NCBI GenBank assembly: GCA_964558465.1
Contig: CAZLEF010000007.1
Span: 1 to 64,000 of the forward strand
Source of the DNA: JACJYC01 sp964558465
Lineage (GTDB): Bacteria > Bacteroidota > Bacteroidia > Chitinophagales > Saprospiraceae
Length of the DNA: 64,000 bases
Direction of reading: 5' to 3'
This document shows, one piece after another, positions 44,396-53,311 of this stretch. Positions within the stretch are counted from its first letter, which is position 1. Each line of letters begins with the position of its first letter. A model generated the notes under the pieces. It was not told where the DNA came from. It ran no database searches and saw nothing but the letters and a program-made list of their open reading frames with translations. A program made the position numbers and the translations under genes.

Positions 44396-45202
44396 GTGGC
44401 ACAAACAATTTTAATAACAGGCGCATCATCGGGCTTCGGGTTGCTGGTTGCCCAAAGACTTCACGAAAATGGTTACAACGTAATAGGAACAAGTCGTTAC
44501 CCTGAAAAAGTCCAACCCTCTTTGCCGTTTAAAGTCCTGGCGTTGGATATCACAGATGATAATTCGATTCTTTCTTTTGGCAAAAAGTTGTTCAAGCACA
44601 TCGAGCAATTAGATGTATTGATTAACAATGCAGGATTCTACTTGTCAGGACTTGCCGAAGAAACAACAATTGAGCAAGGCAAGAAGCAATTTGAAACCAA
44701 TTTTTGGGGAACGGTCAAACTTACCAATGAATTATTGCCCCATTTTAGGAAGCAACGTTCTGGGAAAATAATCACCGTAGGCTCAATTATGGGTTTGCTT
44801 AACTTCCCAAGTGCTGCCTACTATGGTGCATCCAAACACGCTTTGGAAGGCTATTTCAAGTCATTGCGGTTTGAGTTGGATGAATTTAACATCAAAGTCG
44901 CAATGGTTGAGCCAATGGGCTTTAAAACCAATATTCTCCATAGTTCGGTAGCGGCACAAAGCATAATAAATGATTACGATACTTACCGAAATAAAATTGA
45001 ACAATTTTCAAAAGATTTATTTGAAAATGCCCCCGAACCCACTCCAGTAATCAATACACTTATCAAATTGGTTGAAGAAAAAAAACCAAAATTTAACCAC
45101 CCTGTCGGCAAAGGGGCATCGGTATTCCTTGCCATTCAACATTTTGCCTATAAAGCCTTTGAAAAATCAATTATTAATAATATAAACAAATTCAAAAATT
45201 AA
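44396..45202 (+). CDS. Short-chain dehydrogenase/reductase
   Basis: A 268-residue SDR starting at GTG 44396; no in-frame ATG precedes the cofactor motif. Marks: TGASSGFG (TGxxxGxG) at residues 8-15 for nucleotide binding, NNAG in VLINNAGFY, the catalytic Ser in VGSIMGLL and YYGASKHALEG with Tyr-x-x-x-Lys. It resembles the classical 'oxidoreductase of the SDR family' type with an Arg following the second strand (TSRYPE), suggesting NADP preference. First gene of an operon with the quinone oxidoreductase, 6 bp apart, likely controlled by the divergent HxlR regulator. Substrate unknown; a reactive carbonyl is a reasonable guess. Confidence 0.9.
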   Translation: MAQTILITGASSGFGLLVAQRLHENGYNVIGTSRYPEKVQPSLPFKVLALDITDDNSILSFGKKLFKHIEQLDVLINNAGFYLSGLAEETTIEQGKKQFETNFWGTVKLTNELLPHFRKQRSGKIITVGSIMGLLNFPSAAYYGASKHALEGYFKSLRFELDEFNIKVAMVEPMGFKTNILHSSVAAQSIINDYDTYRNKIEQFSKDLFENAPEPTPVINTLIKLVEEKKPKFNHPVGKGASVFLAIQHFAYKAFEKSIINNINKFKN

Positions 45203-45208
45203 ATAAAA

Positions 45209-46210
45209 ATGAAAGGATTTGTTCTAAACCGATACGGCAAAAAAGAAAAATTGCACTTAACGGCAATTGCTGAACCAACATTAAAGGAAAATGAAGTATT
45301 GGTTCAAGTTCATGCTGCGGGTGTAAACTTGTTGGATTCTAAAATAAGAGATGGCGAGTTTAAACTCTTATTAGCCTATAAACCGCCCTTTGTTTTAGGG
45401 CATGATGTGGCAGGTGTTGTTTCAAAAATCGGCTCAAAAGTTTCCAGATTTAAAGTTGGCGAAGAAGTGTATGCACGACCCTCCGACTTTCGAATTGGCA
45501 CTTTTGCCGAGTATGTCGCTGTCAAAGAGCCTGATTTGGCTCTGAAACCCCAAAACTTGACTATGACAGAGGCTGCTTCCATTCCATTGGTAGGTTTGAC
45601 GGTTTGGCAGGTACTTGTTGAAAAAATGAATATTAAAAAAGGGCAAAAAATATTCATTCAGGCAGGTACAGGCGGAGTAGGTACGTTTGCCATTCAGTTG
45701 GCTAAACACTTTGGGGCTTTTGTAGCAACTACAACAAGTGTAGCAAATACAGAATTGGTAAAAAGTTTAGGCGCTGATGTAATTATTGACTATAAAACAC
45801 AAGATTTTGAAACCATACTAAAAGACTATGATTTTGTTTTGAATAGTCAAGATACAAAAACGCTTGAAAAGTCTTTAAAAATCTTAAAGCCAAACGGAAA
45901 GGTTGTTTCAATTTCGGGTCCGCCCGATGTTGAATTTGCAAACGAGATAGGCTTGTCTTGGTTTGTCAAAATAGTCATGCGCTTGTTGAGTTTTGGCATT
46001 CAGAGAAAAGCCAAAAAATTGAATGTCAACTTTTCATTCCTTTTTATGAAGGCTGAAGGAAAGCAGTTGAGCGAAATAACGGCTTTGATTGAGTCAGGAA
46101 AAATTCGTCCTGTTGTTGATAAAATATTTCCATTTGAGAACACGAATGAGGCGATGGCTTATGTTGAGTCGGGTCGTGCAAAAGGAAAAGTTGTAATCAA
46201 GATAAAATAA
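45209..46210 (+). CDS. NAD(P)-dependent quinone oxidoreductase (zinc-free MDR)
   Basis: A 333-residue medium-chain reductase. The N-terminal GroES-like domain has EVLVQVHAAGVNLLDSKIRDG and FVLGHDVAGVV; zinc-binding Cys residues of alcohol dehydrogenases are absent, as in quinone oxidoreductases. The Rossmann part has AGTGGVGTFAIQLAKHFGA (AxGGVG), and the C-terminus reads YVESGRAKGKVVIKI, a family hallmark. It probably reduces quinones or enones with NADPH in the cytoplasm, which fits control by an HxlR-type electrophile sensor. A good terminator hairpin follows 24 bp after the stop. Confidence 0.92.
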   Translation: MKGFVLNRYGKKEKLHLTAIAEPTLKENEVLVQVHAAGVNLLDSKIRDGEFKLLLAYKPPFVLGHDVAGVVSKIGSKVSRFKVGEEVYARPSDFRIGTFAEYVAVKEPDLALKPQNLTMTEAASIPLVGLTVWQVLVEKMNIKKGQKIFIQAGTGGVGTFAIQLAKHFGAFVATTTSVANTELVKSLGADVIIDYKTQDFETILKDYDFVLNSQDTKTLEKSLKILKPNGKVVSISGPPDVEFANEIGLSWFVKIVMRLLSFGIQRKAKKLNVNFSFLFMKAEGKQLSEITALIESGKIRPVVDKIFPFENTNEAMAYVESGRAKGKVVIKIK

Positions 46211-46234
46211 ATCTGCTTTCTTGTGGAACCTTTT

Positions 46235-46270
46235 CAAAAAGTTGGCGGGGCAATCTCACCAACTTTTTTG
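46235..46270 (+). terminator. Rho-independent terminator
   Basis: An 11-bp stem, caaaaagttgg (46235-46245) with ccaactttttg-type sequence (46259-46270, one extra T), a 13-nt loop and a run of six T followed by gtttctt. It lies 24 bp after the oxidoreductase stop. Confidence 0.75.
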
Positions 46271-46284
46271 TTTCTTATTTCGCC

Positions 46285-46570
46285 GAACTTTTAGCCGTGC
46301 ATACGCCACCCCCGACAATACTCCGCCCCACCCGAAGCAGCAAAGCGGGTGGCGGATGAACAACCCCCACTACAAGCGGGGCCGATGCCATTATGGGCAT
46401 CGCATCCACTCCCCTGGTCTAAGGCCGTGAAAGAAACAACTGCAAAATACGCCCCTTGCAGCGGAAAAGCAAATATGGAGCCCCGAACAATTGAAAAAAA
46501 CGCCATCAACCAACGGTTTATTCATCAATTGGATGCATTCAGGCTGTTAATTTTTGGACTGGGTAATTAC
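46285..46570 (+). repeat. Multi-hairpin element, copy 1
   Basis: A 286-bp element opening with ttagccgtgcatacgcc and closing with ttttggactgggtaattac. Three hairpins follow each other: ccgcc..acccg/cgggtggcgg (46323-46355), ccccc-tacaa-cgggg-like (about 46364-46381) and gatgcc/gggcatc (46384-46401). The GH3 stop codon lies 9 bp beyond its right end. Copies 2 and 3 have the same orientation. ORFs inside it appear to be shadows. Confidence 0.85.
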
Positions 46571-46579
46571 GCTATTTTA

Positions 46580-48979
46580 TTATTTTACAATATTGATACG
46601 TTCAATATAATTTATGTCTCTTGATGAAGTTCCTACTTGGATTTCATAAGTTCCAGGTTCCATTTTCCATGCTCCATCTTCCTCGGACCAATAAGATAAT
46701 TCTGAAACAGGAACCTGTAAGTAAAGGGTAGTCGATTCTCCCGCCTCCAGATTTTTTGTTTTGGAAAAAGATTTAAGCTCTTTGACAGGTCTATCAATTG
46801 CTGAATTAGGTTTTGAGGTATAAACTTGAACCACTTCTTTACCGGCTATATTTCCTGTATTCGTAATCGTTGCTTTAATGGTAATGGTATCATTGTTCAA
46901 CTCTACCATTTCATTGCTGTATTCAAATGTAGTATAACTCAAGCCGTAGCCAAAAGGATAAGACACCTGTAAATTCGATTTGTCAAAATGCCGATAGCCT
47001 ACATAAATTCCTTCTTCATAATTGGTAAAATCCTTGTTTTTGATATTTTCATCTTTGTGTCCTGTAATTAGATCCATCATATTTATTGGTTCACCGTCCA
47101 GAGGAAAATTGGCATTAGAGGCATGGTCACTTAAGTTTACAGGAAAAGTCATTGGTAATTTCCCACTTGGATTGATTTTACCAGTCAAAATATCAGCTAC
47201 AGAATTACCACCTTCCTGCCCTCCTTGCCATGCCAATAAAATGGCATCAGGCATAGATTTCCATGATGCTGTTTCTATAACGCCTCCAATATTTAACACC
47301 ACAATGACCTGCTTGCTTTCTGCATGAAAGGCATTACAGGTATTTATTATCATCTCATGCTCTTTTTCAGAAAGTAAAAAATCATCCTTTTCCACCCGGT
47401 CGCCTCCTTCCCCACTATTTCGACCAATGGTAATAATACCCAGATCTGAATGGGCGGCGATTGATTTCAACTCGTCCTCTGAATAGGTAATGTTCGGCGG
47501 ATTATAAGGTGATAACATGGCACTGATACCTTCAGGCTTCTTGAATGCTTCTTTATTATTTGACTTATGAGTTTCATAAACTTTTTTAGCGCTTTCGTTG
47601 ATTTCAAAACCTGAATTTTTCAAACCTTCTTCTAAAGAAATCGAATATGCTTCGTTAACATCGCCAGAACCCGTTCCTCCTGCAATAAAATCATAAGAAT
47701 ACAGACCTAATAAGGCGACATTTTTTGAATTTTTAATCGGAAGAGTTTGCTCATTTTTTAATAAAACCATTCCTTCGGCTGCTGATTGCCGAGTAATATT
47801 AGCATGAGCTTTAAGGTCAGGATTATTGCTGTATTGATAATTTTGCATTTTTTTGGATTGAAAAATCAATTTTAAAATGCGTTTGACCGCCGTATCAATT
47901 TCTGCTTCAGTAAGTGTTCCGTTTTTCGTCGCTTTTTTCAATGCTTTCCATTGGCGATTGGTACCCGGTTCTAAAAGGTCGTTGCCGGCTGTTATCATTG
48001 CTGCCGCATCATTCCCCCCAAACCAGTCAGACATCACCAATCCCGCAAATCCCCAATCATCACGAAGAATATTCGTAAGCAGTTCTTTGCTTTCGGAAGT
48101 GTACGTACCATTGACTTTATTGTAAGAGGACATAATGGTCCACGGTTGAGATTTTTCGACAATGATTTCAAAACCTTTTAAATAAATCTCTCGCATGGCT
48201 CGTTCAGAAACAATCACATCATTAAAGTTTCGATTAGTCTCCTGATTGTTGGCTACAAAATGTTTAACCGAAGTTCCGACACCTTGCGATTCAATGCCGT
48301 TCACCATAGCAGCACCCATAAATCCGGTTAAAACAGGGTCTTCGGAATAGTATTCAAAGTTTCGACCACAAAGGGGATGCCTGTGAATATTTGCACCCGG
48401 TCCTAAAATTACGTCAATTCCGTATTCACTAGCTTCCGTTCCCATTGCAGTTCCGACTTCGTTCACTAAATCGGTGTTCCAAGTAGAAGATAACAAGGTC
48501 CCAATTGGAAAAGCAGTACAATAATAAGTCCTATCTTCGCCCTTTCGCTTCGACTCAATCCTTAATCCGGCAGGACCATCCGACAAGTATACGGTCGGAA
48601 TGCCCAATCGAGGTGTTGGCACTATTGTGCCTACCGCACCTGCAACGGCTGAATTACCTTTGCCCATTGCCGAAGCTATTCCGGAACCTTTGAGCAAATG
48701 GATTTTTTCTTCCAACGTCATCTGCGACAATAAATCTTCCACTCTTTCATCAGTGTTTTTTCTGGAGTCTTCGTATATGTCGAGTTTACCATTTCCGTTT
48801 CTATCCAAAAAGGTATAACCATCAATTGTTCTTTCCTTGATATCGGTTTTCTCTGTATAACCTTTTTCAAAATTCAGAAAAGTTGAATTCAAATACCACC
48901 AACCTCCCAGTCCTGCAATTATTACTAATAGCAGGATGATGCCTAACACTTTTATGGATGTACGAATAAATTTTTTCAT
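46580..48979 (-). CDS. GH3 family beta-glucosidase-like enzyme, membrane-anchored or periplasmic
   Basis: A 799-residue glycoside hydrolase family 3 enzyme of the BglX type. The N-terminus is one membrane helix (VLGIILLLVIIAGLGGWWYL), without an obvious cleavage site. Then comes an EF-hand-like calcium loop (DRNGNGKLDIYED). The catalytic TIM barrel has VGTIVPTPRLGIPTVYLSDG, SVKHFVANNQETNR (substrate Lys-His) and GLVMSDWFGGNDA with the nucleophile Asp. The GH3_C domain (AHSDLGIITIGRNSGEGGD) and a fibronectin-type-III-like end (FGYGLSYTTFEYS, VVQVYTSKP) complete it. It should remove terminal beta-linked glucose or xylose. AT-rich and bounded by two copies of the hairpin element. Confidence 0.93.
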   Translation of the reverse strand: MKKFIRTSIKVLGIILLLVIIAGLGGWWYLNSTFLNFEKGYTEKTDIKERTIDGYTFLDRNGNGKLDIYEDSRKNTDERVEDLLSQMTLEEKIHLLKGSGIASAMGKGNSAVAGAVGTIVPTPRLGIPTVYLSDGPAGLRIESKRKGEDRTYYCTAFPIGTLLSSTWNTDLVNEVGTAMGTEASEYGIDVILGPGANIHRHPLCGRNFEYYSEDPVLTGFMGAAMVNGIESQGVGTSVKHFVANNQETNRNFNDVIVSERAMREIYLKGFEIIVEKSQPWTIMSSYNKVNGTYTSESKELLTNILRDDWGFAGLVMSDWFGGNDAAAMITAGNDLLEPGTNRQWKALKKATKNGTLTEAEIDTAVKRILKLIFQSKKMQNYQYSNNPDLKAHANITRQSAAEGMVLLKNEQTLPIKNSKNVALLGLYSYDFIAGGTGSGDVNEAYSISLEEGLKNSGFEINESAKKVYETHKSNNKEAFKKPEGISAMLSPYNPPNITYSEDELKSIAAHSDLGIITIGRNSGEGGDRVEKDDFLLSEKEHEMIINTCNAFHAESKQVIVVLNIGGVIETASWKSMPDAILLAWQGGQEGGNSVADILTGKINPSGKLPMTFPVNLSDHASNANFPLDGEPINMMDLITGHKDENIKNKDFTNYEEGIYVGYRHFDKSNLQVSYPFGYGLSYTTFEYSNEMVELNNDTITIKATITNTGNIAGKEVVQVYTSKPNSAIDRPVKELKSFSKTKNLEAGESTTLYLQVPVSELSYWSEEDGAWKMEPGTYEIQVGTSSRDINYIERINIVK

Positions 48980-49054
48980 TTCAAATTATTTTAGAGGTTG
49001 TTTGGATTTTCATGGTGTGACGAGATCGAGCATTTTGTCTTTTATAATCCCTGC

Positions 49055-49596
49055 CAACTTATAGCCGTGCATACGCCGCCCCCACCAACACTCCGCCTTT
49101 CCCGAAGCAGTTAAACGGGTGGCGGATGAACGACCCGCCCGGATTCGGGCCGGGAGCCGCTTTACCCGATGCAACGGGCGCAAACCAAATTGTCGGTCAA
49201 CAAGCCACGCGAACTCCATTTTTTTAGAGATACGCCGGCGAATTTTAGTTCGTTCATCCCGCTTAACATTCAGGGCACGGATCTCAGCATACTTCTTCTT
49301 GGCCATGGCCATAAATTCTTCCTTTGCCCTCTTTTTGGACGCTAAGATAACGTGAATTTTGGATAGCGGTCTGCTGCGAAACGGTCCGGCGGACCGGCAT
49401 CTAACCCACCGAAGCAGATGGAAACAAGCGATCAAAACCGGTTGACCGCCCGGGTTTCTGTTATCTTTTTAACCTTTTGCGGCGCTTCTGGCAAAAGATA
49501 CCGGACCTACGGTCCGGAAGCCCAGTCATTTGGACGGTATTACAAAGATATCGGACCGCTGGTCCGACCGTGTTAACTTTTGGACTGGGTAATTAC
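49055..49596 (+). repeat. Multi-hairpin element, copy 2, with a longer middle part
   Basis: The left 75 bp match copies 1 and 3 (atagccgtgcatacgcc, then the ccgcc/ggcgg hairpin), and the last 26 bp (49571-49596) match the end of copy 1 with one mismatch. Between them lies different sequence with three GGTCCG-type hairpins (about 49382-49398, 49500-49519, 49553-49566). It also contains a Lys/Arg-rich ORF on the minus strand of doubtful reality. The regulator gene stop lies 11 bp beyond its right end. It fills most of the 628-bp gap. Confidence 0.8.
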
Positions 49597-49607
49597 CGTA
49601 CTTATAG

Positions 49608-50738
49608 TTAAAATATTCTTTCAAAAGACTTGCCAGTGAAACGATACACACCATTGGGACCTCCGCCAAACCACAATTCACCTGTTTTGGTTTTGTAAAT
49701 AATCCAGGTAAGGTCACCATCGAGACCATCTTTTTTGGTAAAATTTTTTATAGTATGCCCATCATATCGCCACACACCTGACTCTGCTGTTCCAAACCAA
49801 ATATTCCCTGAAGCATCTTCTCCAATGGAAAAAACTCTGTCCAAGGAATTACCTTTGGTGTCTTCTTTTCTTAATTGATGTTGTTTGGTAAAATGGATGA
49901 ATTCTTTGCCATCATATTTTAATACTCCGATGCCCCCAATTGTACTACCCCCAGAATTATTTCCAATCCATAGATTACCTTTGCTGTCTTCCATTATGCA
50001 TCGAATATGCAAAGATTCGGTTGTGCCATTTAATCCTAATGAGTCATTATTAAAAATTTTTAATTTCTTACCATCATATCCAATCAATGCACCATAAGTT
50101 CCAAACCAAACCATTCCATTTTTACTTTTTACAAAAGGCGTTGAAATTGAATAGCCGTTTTCCTCTCCTGATTTTGGTTTTATTGGGAAGGTGCGGTAAT
50201 AGAGGTTTTTTCCGTCATATTGATACACTCCCGAATTCCCTTCAAGCTTATTGTAACCAGCAGTTTCATCGCCTTTAAACCATAGGTCGCTATCCGTTAA
50301 TTTCCACCCGTTTTTTGAATCATAATTTCTTTCATTGTATATAGTCATTTCTTTACCATCATATCTACTTAACCCAATTCCACATTCAAACCAGATTATG
50401 CCATTCTTATCTTCATAAATACTTCTGACCTGATTATTACTCAATCCGTTTTCTGTTGTGAAATATTGGAGCTCCCCATTCTGAAGCATACACACACCTT
50501 CGTTATGACTGCCGAACCAAGTATTTCCCTTACTATCTTCTAAAATTGAACGAACTCCGGTTGTATATTTCAACCGTGTGGCGCCGATTCCACTACTAGT
50601 GGGCTGGGTATTACTTTTAGCCTGTACTATCTGATTTTGCTTATTTGATTGACTTTGATTATTGCAGGAGATTGTTACAGCAATCAAAAATGTGTAGCAA
50701 AGGATAAATATGTTTTGCCTGTCTGATTTTACTTTCAT
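49608..50738 (-). CDS. Propeller-repeat lipoprotein (two-component regulator propeller type)
   Basis: 376 residues from the ATG at 50738 (MKVKSDRQNIFIL); the frame to 50777 adds 13 non-signal residues. A lipobox, TISC, ends the signal. The mature part consists of repeats of the Reg_prop type: DSKGNTWFGSHNEGVCML, DKNGIIWFECGIGLSRYDGK, DASGNIWFGTAESGVWRYDG and others, each about 45-50 residues. These are usually the sensor part of hybrid histidine kinases; here no kinase, membrane helix or output domain is attached. It may be a stand-alone surface or periplasmic ligand-binding propeller. Lies in the AT-rich island between the M43 protease gene and element copy 2. Confidence 0.8.
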   Translation of the reverse strand: MKVKSDRQNIFILCYTFLIAVTISCNNQSQSNKQNQIVQAKSNTQPTSSGIGATRLKYTTGVRSILEDSKGNTWFGSHNEGVCMLQNGELQYFTTENGLSNNQVRSIYEDKNGIIWFECGIGLSRYDGKEMTIYNERNYDSKNGWKLTDSDLWFKGDETAGYNKLEGNSGVYQYDGKNLYYRTFPIKPKSGEENGYSISTPFVKSKNGMVWFGTYGALIGYDGKKLKIFNNDSLGLNGTTESLHIRCIMEDSKGNLWIGNNSGGSTIGGIGVLKYDGKEFIHFTKQHQLRKEDTKGNSLDRVFSIGEDASGNIWFGTAESGVWRYDGHTIKNFTKKDGLDGDLTWIIYKTKTGELWFGGGPNGVYRFTGKSFERIF

Positions 50739-50829
50739 TCTGACGGTGTTTTTTTGGATGACGCACAACGGGTGCATGACTGCACACCGCGAAGCCTAGG
50801 AAGAGGTTGGCAGCCATGCAGAGTTATCA

Positions 50830-52926
50830 TCAATATTTTATTAATTTTTTTGTACTACCGAATTGACACCCTTTGCTATCAACCAATTGACAAACATAAA
50901 ATCCGGGAGGCAAGGTGCTTCCGACATTTATCTGTTTCTTATTTGCATTAATTTCTTGCGAATGCATCAGTCGTCCGTTGATGTCAAAGACTTTAAAAAT
51001 GGCCGGACTTCCATGCTGATAAAACTCTACGATGAATTCCGCATTGGTTGGGTTGGGGTAAATGTTCCAGTCGAAATTATTGCCTGGCTCGCTTACCAAA
51101 GTCATAATGCTTGACTTGACCCTAATATTATCAATATAAAGATTATTAGTCTGGTCAGCGGTATAGTTGAATTGAAATTGTACATCATTTCTCCCGCGAA
51201 ATTGCGGTGGGATGATGAAGTTGATTTCTTTCCATTGGTCTGGATTGTTTGGGATATATACATCAGCTGAACTTCCAATAGTTGTTGTCTCTATCTCATC
51301 ACCAAGAAGCAACCCAATAGACTGTTCGGTGTTTACATCACGGCAGTTGTAACTGGCCACAACGCGGATGCCTTTGTTTCTTGGAAACTCTTCACCCCTA
51401 TGAGATAGATAAAATGAAAAAACACTGTCTTGCGGCCCTATCTCAAACTTTTTTGTGATAAAGCGAAGGCGGTAATATTCACCAACTCCTCTTTTACATT
51501 CAAGTGACTTACTGCTATTAAATCCAGCAGCATTACTTATTTTAAAGTTGACGCCACCAGTAACTTGAAAAACAGCGCCAACGTCATCAATAGAATTAGC
51601 GGTTTCAAAGTCTTCTCCATTGCCACCACTTACATACGGAATCCCATCAATCGCTTGAATCTTGACACTTCTGGTTATCGTGTCGCTTCCAAATTCATTT
51701 GACGCAACTAAGGTTACTTGATACAAACCAGCATCTGGGTAATTTACGACAACCTCTGGACTGTTTGCCATACTTGGTGTGCCTCCGGGAAAAAACCATC
51801 GAAGTGAATCCGAAGAACCGTTGAAACATCTTTCTTGAAACTTTACTTCTATATTGGGTTTACAATAGATAAAATACGCCTGATCTGTAGCAAAATCAGC
51901 ATTTGGTATTGTTGGGCAACTAAAATTAGAATTCCACTGGTTGACACCTGTAAACTCCAAATTGGCATCAGTCGACAAGTCTTTACGGTCGGGACGTGTG
52001 TTTAATATGTTCTGCATCCGGGTATTCTGCCCATTTGTAAACATTGTACGACAGCCCTTATCACCATAATCCATAAAATTACAAAATATATTGCCATTTG
52101 GCCCATTATTGCAAGTAACAAAAGGAAAGTTGCTAAAACATTTCCCTGAAGGTCCCTCTTGGTTGGGCGTGTCAGAAATTCCATCGCTATCTGAGCAACT
52201 TAAAACATCCGGCCCCGTATCTCCCCATATATGTCTCAGGTCAAGCCAATGCCCTACTTCGTGGGATATTGTTTCACCAGAAGAAATGCCATTTTGAGAG
52301 AATAGCAATGTTTCGTGCGATAAAAAAATAGCGTTCATGCCAAGGTTAACAAAAGAACCAGGAAACGTCCCATAGCCAAGGGAAACTACATAGATGTCAT
52401 TACCTTGGTATCCTGTCAAACTTTTAGAAACGAAAACGTTCAGATATCTCTTGTAATCCCATTGATAGGGTTCCAATGGCTCTGGTAAAGCGAAGCTATT
52501 GCCTAGCACGAGTGATGTCAATGGAGTGTAGTACCTGTTTATCCCATCCGTACAATTCCCTTGCGGGTCTTTGGTAGCCAGTACAAATCTTACATCCACA
52601 TCTGCGGCAATATTTTTAAACACTTCCGGCGTTTGAGGTAAGTTTTCGTGATTTCTATCAAAGTCTTTGTTCAGTCGCTCCAAAGCCAGAAGTACATTTT
52701 CTCTGGATATATTTTCCAGACCGGATTCATGAAAAATATGGAAAACCACAGGGATGATTTTTTCAGTATTGTCAGGTATAGTCTGCACTATGTTTCCATC
52801 ACTTGTACCTGATGAGTAGGCAGGTGGAATTAAGTGCGTTACGCAGGGAACTACTTCGTCAAAACCCTGGGCAGCCAGTAATGAGGCTACTGTACTTAGG
52901 AGAAAAAGTAGAACGTTCTTTTTCAT
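50830..52926 (-). CDS. Secreted M43 (pappalysin/cytophagalysin) metalloprotease with PKD and T9SS domains
   Basis: A 698-residue exoprotein with a signal peptide (VLLFLLSTVASLLAAQ). The protease domain (about residues 50-330) has the zinc motif HEVGHWLDLRH followed by IWGD; the Gly usual at the third position before the last His pair is Asp here. A CNFMDYG Met-turn follows. Residues about 350-430 form a PKD-like domain (CFNGSSDSLRWFFPGGTP, YPDAGLYQVTLVASN), then a jelly-roll MAM-like part, and the last 80 residues (WNIYPNPTNAEFIVEF, FKVFDINGRLMH) a type A T9SS sorting domain. It likely degrades proteins outside the cell. Element copy 3 lies 26 bp upstream of the ATG. Confidence 0.9.
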   Translation of the reverse strand: MKKNVLLFLLSTVASLLAAQGFDEVVPCVTHLIPPAYSSGTSDGNIVQTIPDNTEKIIPVVFHIFHESGLENISRENVLLALERLNKDFDRNHENLPQTPEVFKNIAADVDVRFVLATKDPQGNCTDGINRYYTPLTSLVLGNSFALPEPLEPYQWDYKRYLNVFVSKSLTGYQGNDIYVVSLGYGTFPGSFVNLGMNAIFLSHETLLFSQNGISSGETISHEVGHWLDLRHIWGDTGPDVLSCSDSDGISDTPNQEGPSGKCFSNFPFVTCNNGPNGNIFCNFMDYGDKGCRTMFTNGQNTRMQNILNTRPDRKDLSTDANLEFTGVNQWNSNFSCPTIPNADFATDQAYFIYCKPNIEVKFQERCFNGSSDSLRWFFPGGTPSMANSPEVVVNYPDAGLYQVTLVASNEFGSDTITRSVKIQAIDGIPYVSGGNGEDFETANSIDDVGAVFQVTGGVNFKISNAAGFNSSKSLECKRGVGEYYRLRFITKKFEIGPQDSVFSFYLSHRGEEFPRNKGIRVVASYNCRDVNTEQSIGLLLGDEIETTTIGSSADVYIPNNPDQWKEINFIIPPQFRGRNDVQFQFNYTADQTNNLYIDNIRVKSSIMTLVSEPGNNFDWNIYPNPTNAEFIVEFYQHGSPAIFKVFDINGRLMHSQEINANKKQINVGSTLPPGFYVCQLVDSKGCQFGSTKKLIKY

Positions 52927-52952
52927 ATGTTTTGCTGTTCGTTTTAATTCAG

Positions 52953-53171
52953 CAACTTATAGCCGTGCATACGCCGCCCCACCCGAAGCAGTTAAGCGGG
53001 TGGCGGATGAACAAACCCCGCTACAAGCGGGGCCGATGCCATTACGGGCATCGCATCCACTCCCTGATCTAAAGGCATAAAAACCAAGTGCAAAATACAC
53101 TTGTTGCGGCTGAAAAGCAAGCCTTTGTACTCAAACGAATGAAAAAGAACATCATAAATCAATGGTTTATC
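52953..53171 (+). repeat. Multi-hairpin element, copy 3
   Basis: Opens with caacttatagccgtgcat and continues with three good hairpins: ccgcc..acccg/cgggtggcgg, ccccgc/gcgggg (perfect 6 bp, tacaa loop) and gatgcc/gggcatc. Similarity to copy 1 continues to about 53171 (a gtgcaaaatac block, then a atcaatggtttat-type block). The right end is diverged or lost. About 35% of positions differ in the second half, by eye. Confidence 0.8.
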
Positions 53172-53311
53172 CGGGCGGCTGATACCCCAGGCTTTTTTGC
53201 AGCCCAAAAAGTTTCGTTTTCCGATTTTGGGTGGACAAAATACCATAATAGCGGATTTTCTGGAATCCTGGCATCGCCGCCCCTGAAGTGGCCCGAAGAA
53301 AGAAATATGGA

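Noticed and set aside
46221..46430. Small plus-strand ORF in element copy 1 (and its counterpart near 52803-53072)
   Set aside because: Similarity between the two translations is fully explained by the DNA repeat with its hairpins; start regions differ.
49010..49435. A 141-aa minus-strand ORF
   Set aside because: It runs through the hairpin element and its ends are repeat sequence. A Lys/Arg-rich middle looks protein-like but is too short and unassigned to call.
46285..53171. Integron attC sites
   Set aside because: I looked for RYYYAAC and GTTRRRY core sites at matching ends. A gttaagc-like string occurs in copy 3 only and is not conserved in copies 1 and 2, and no integrase gene is in the window.
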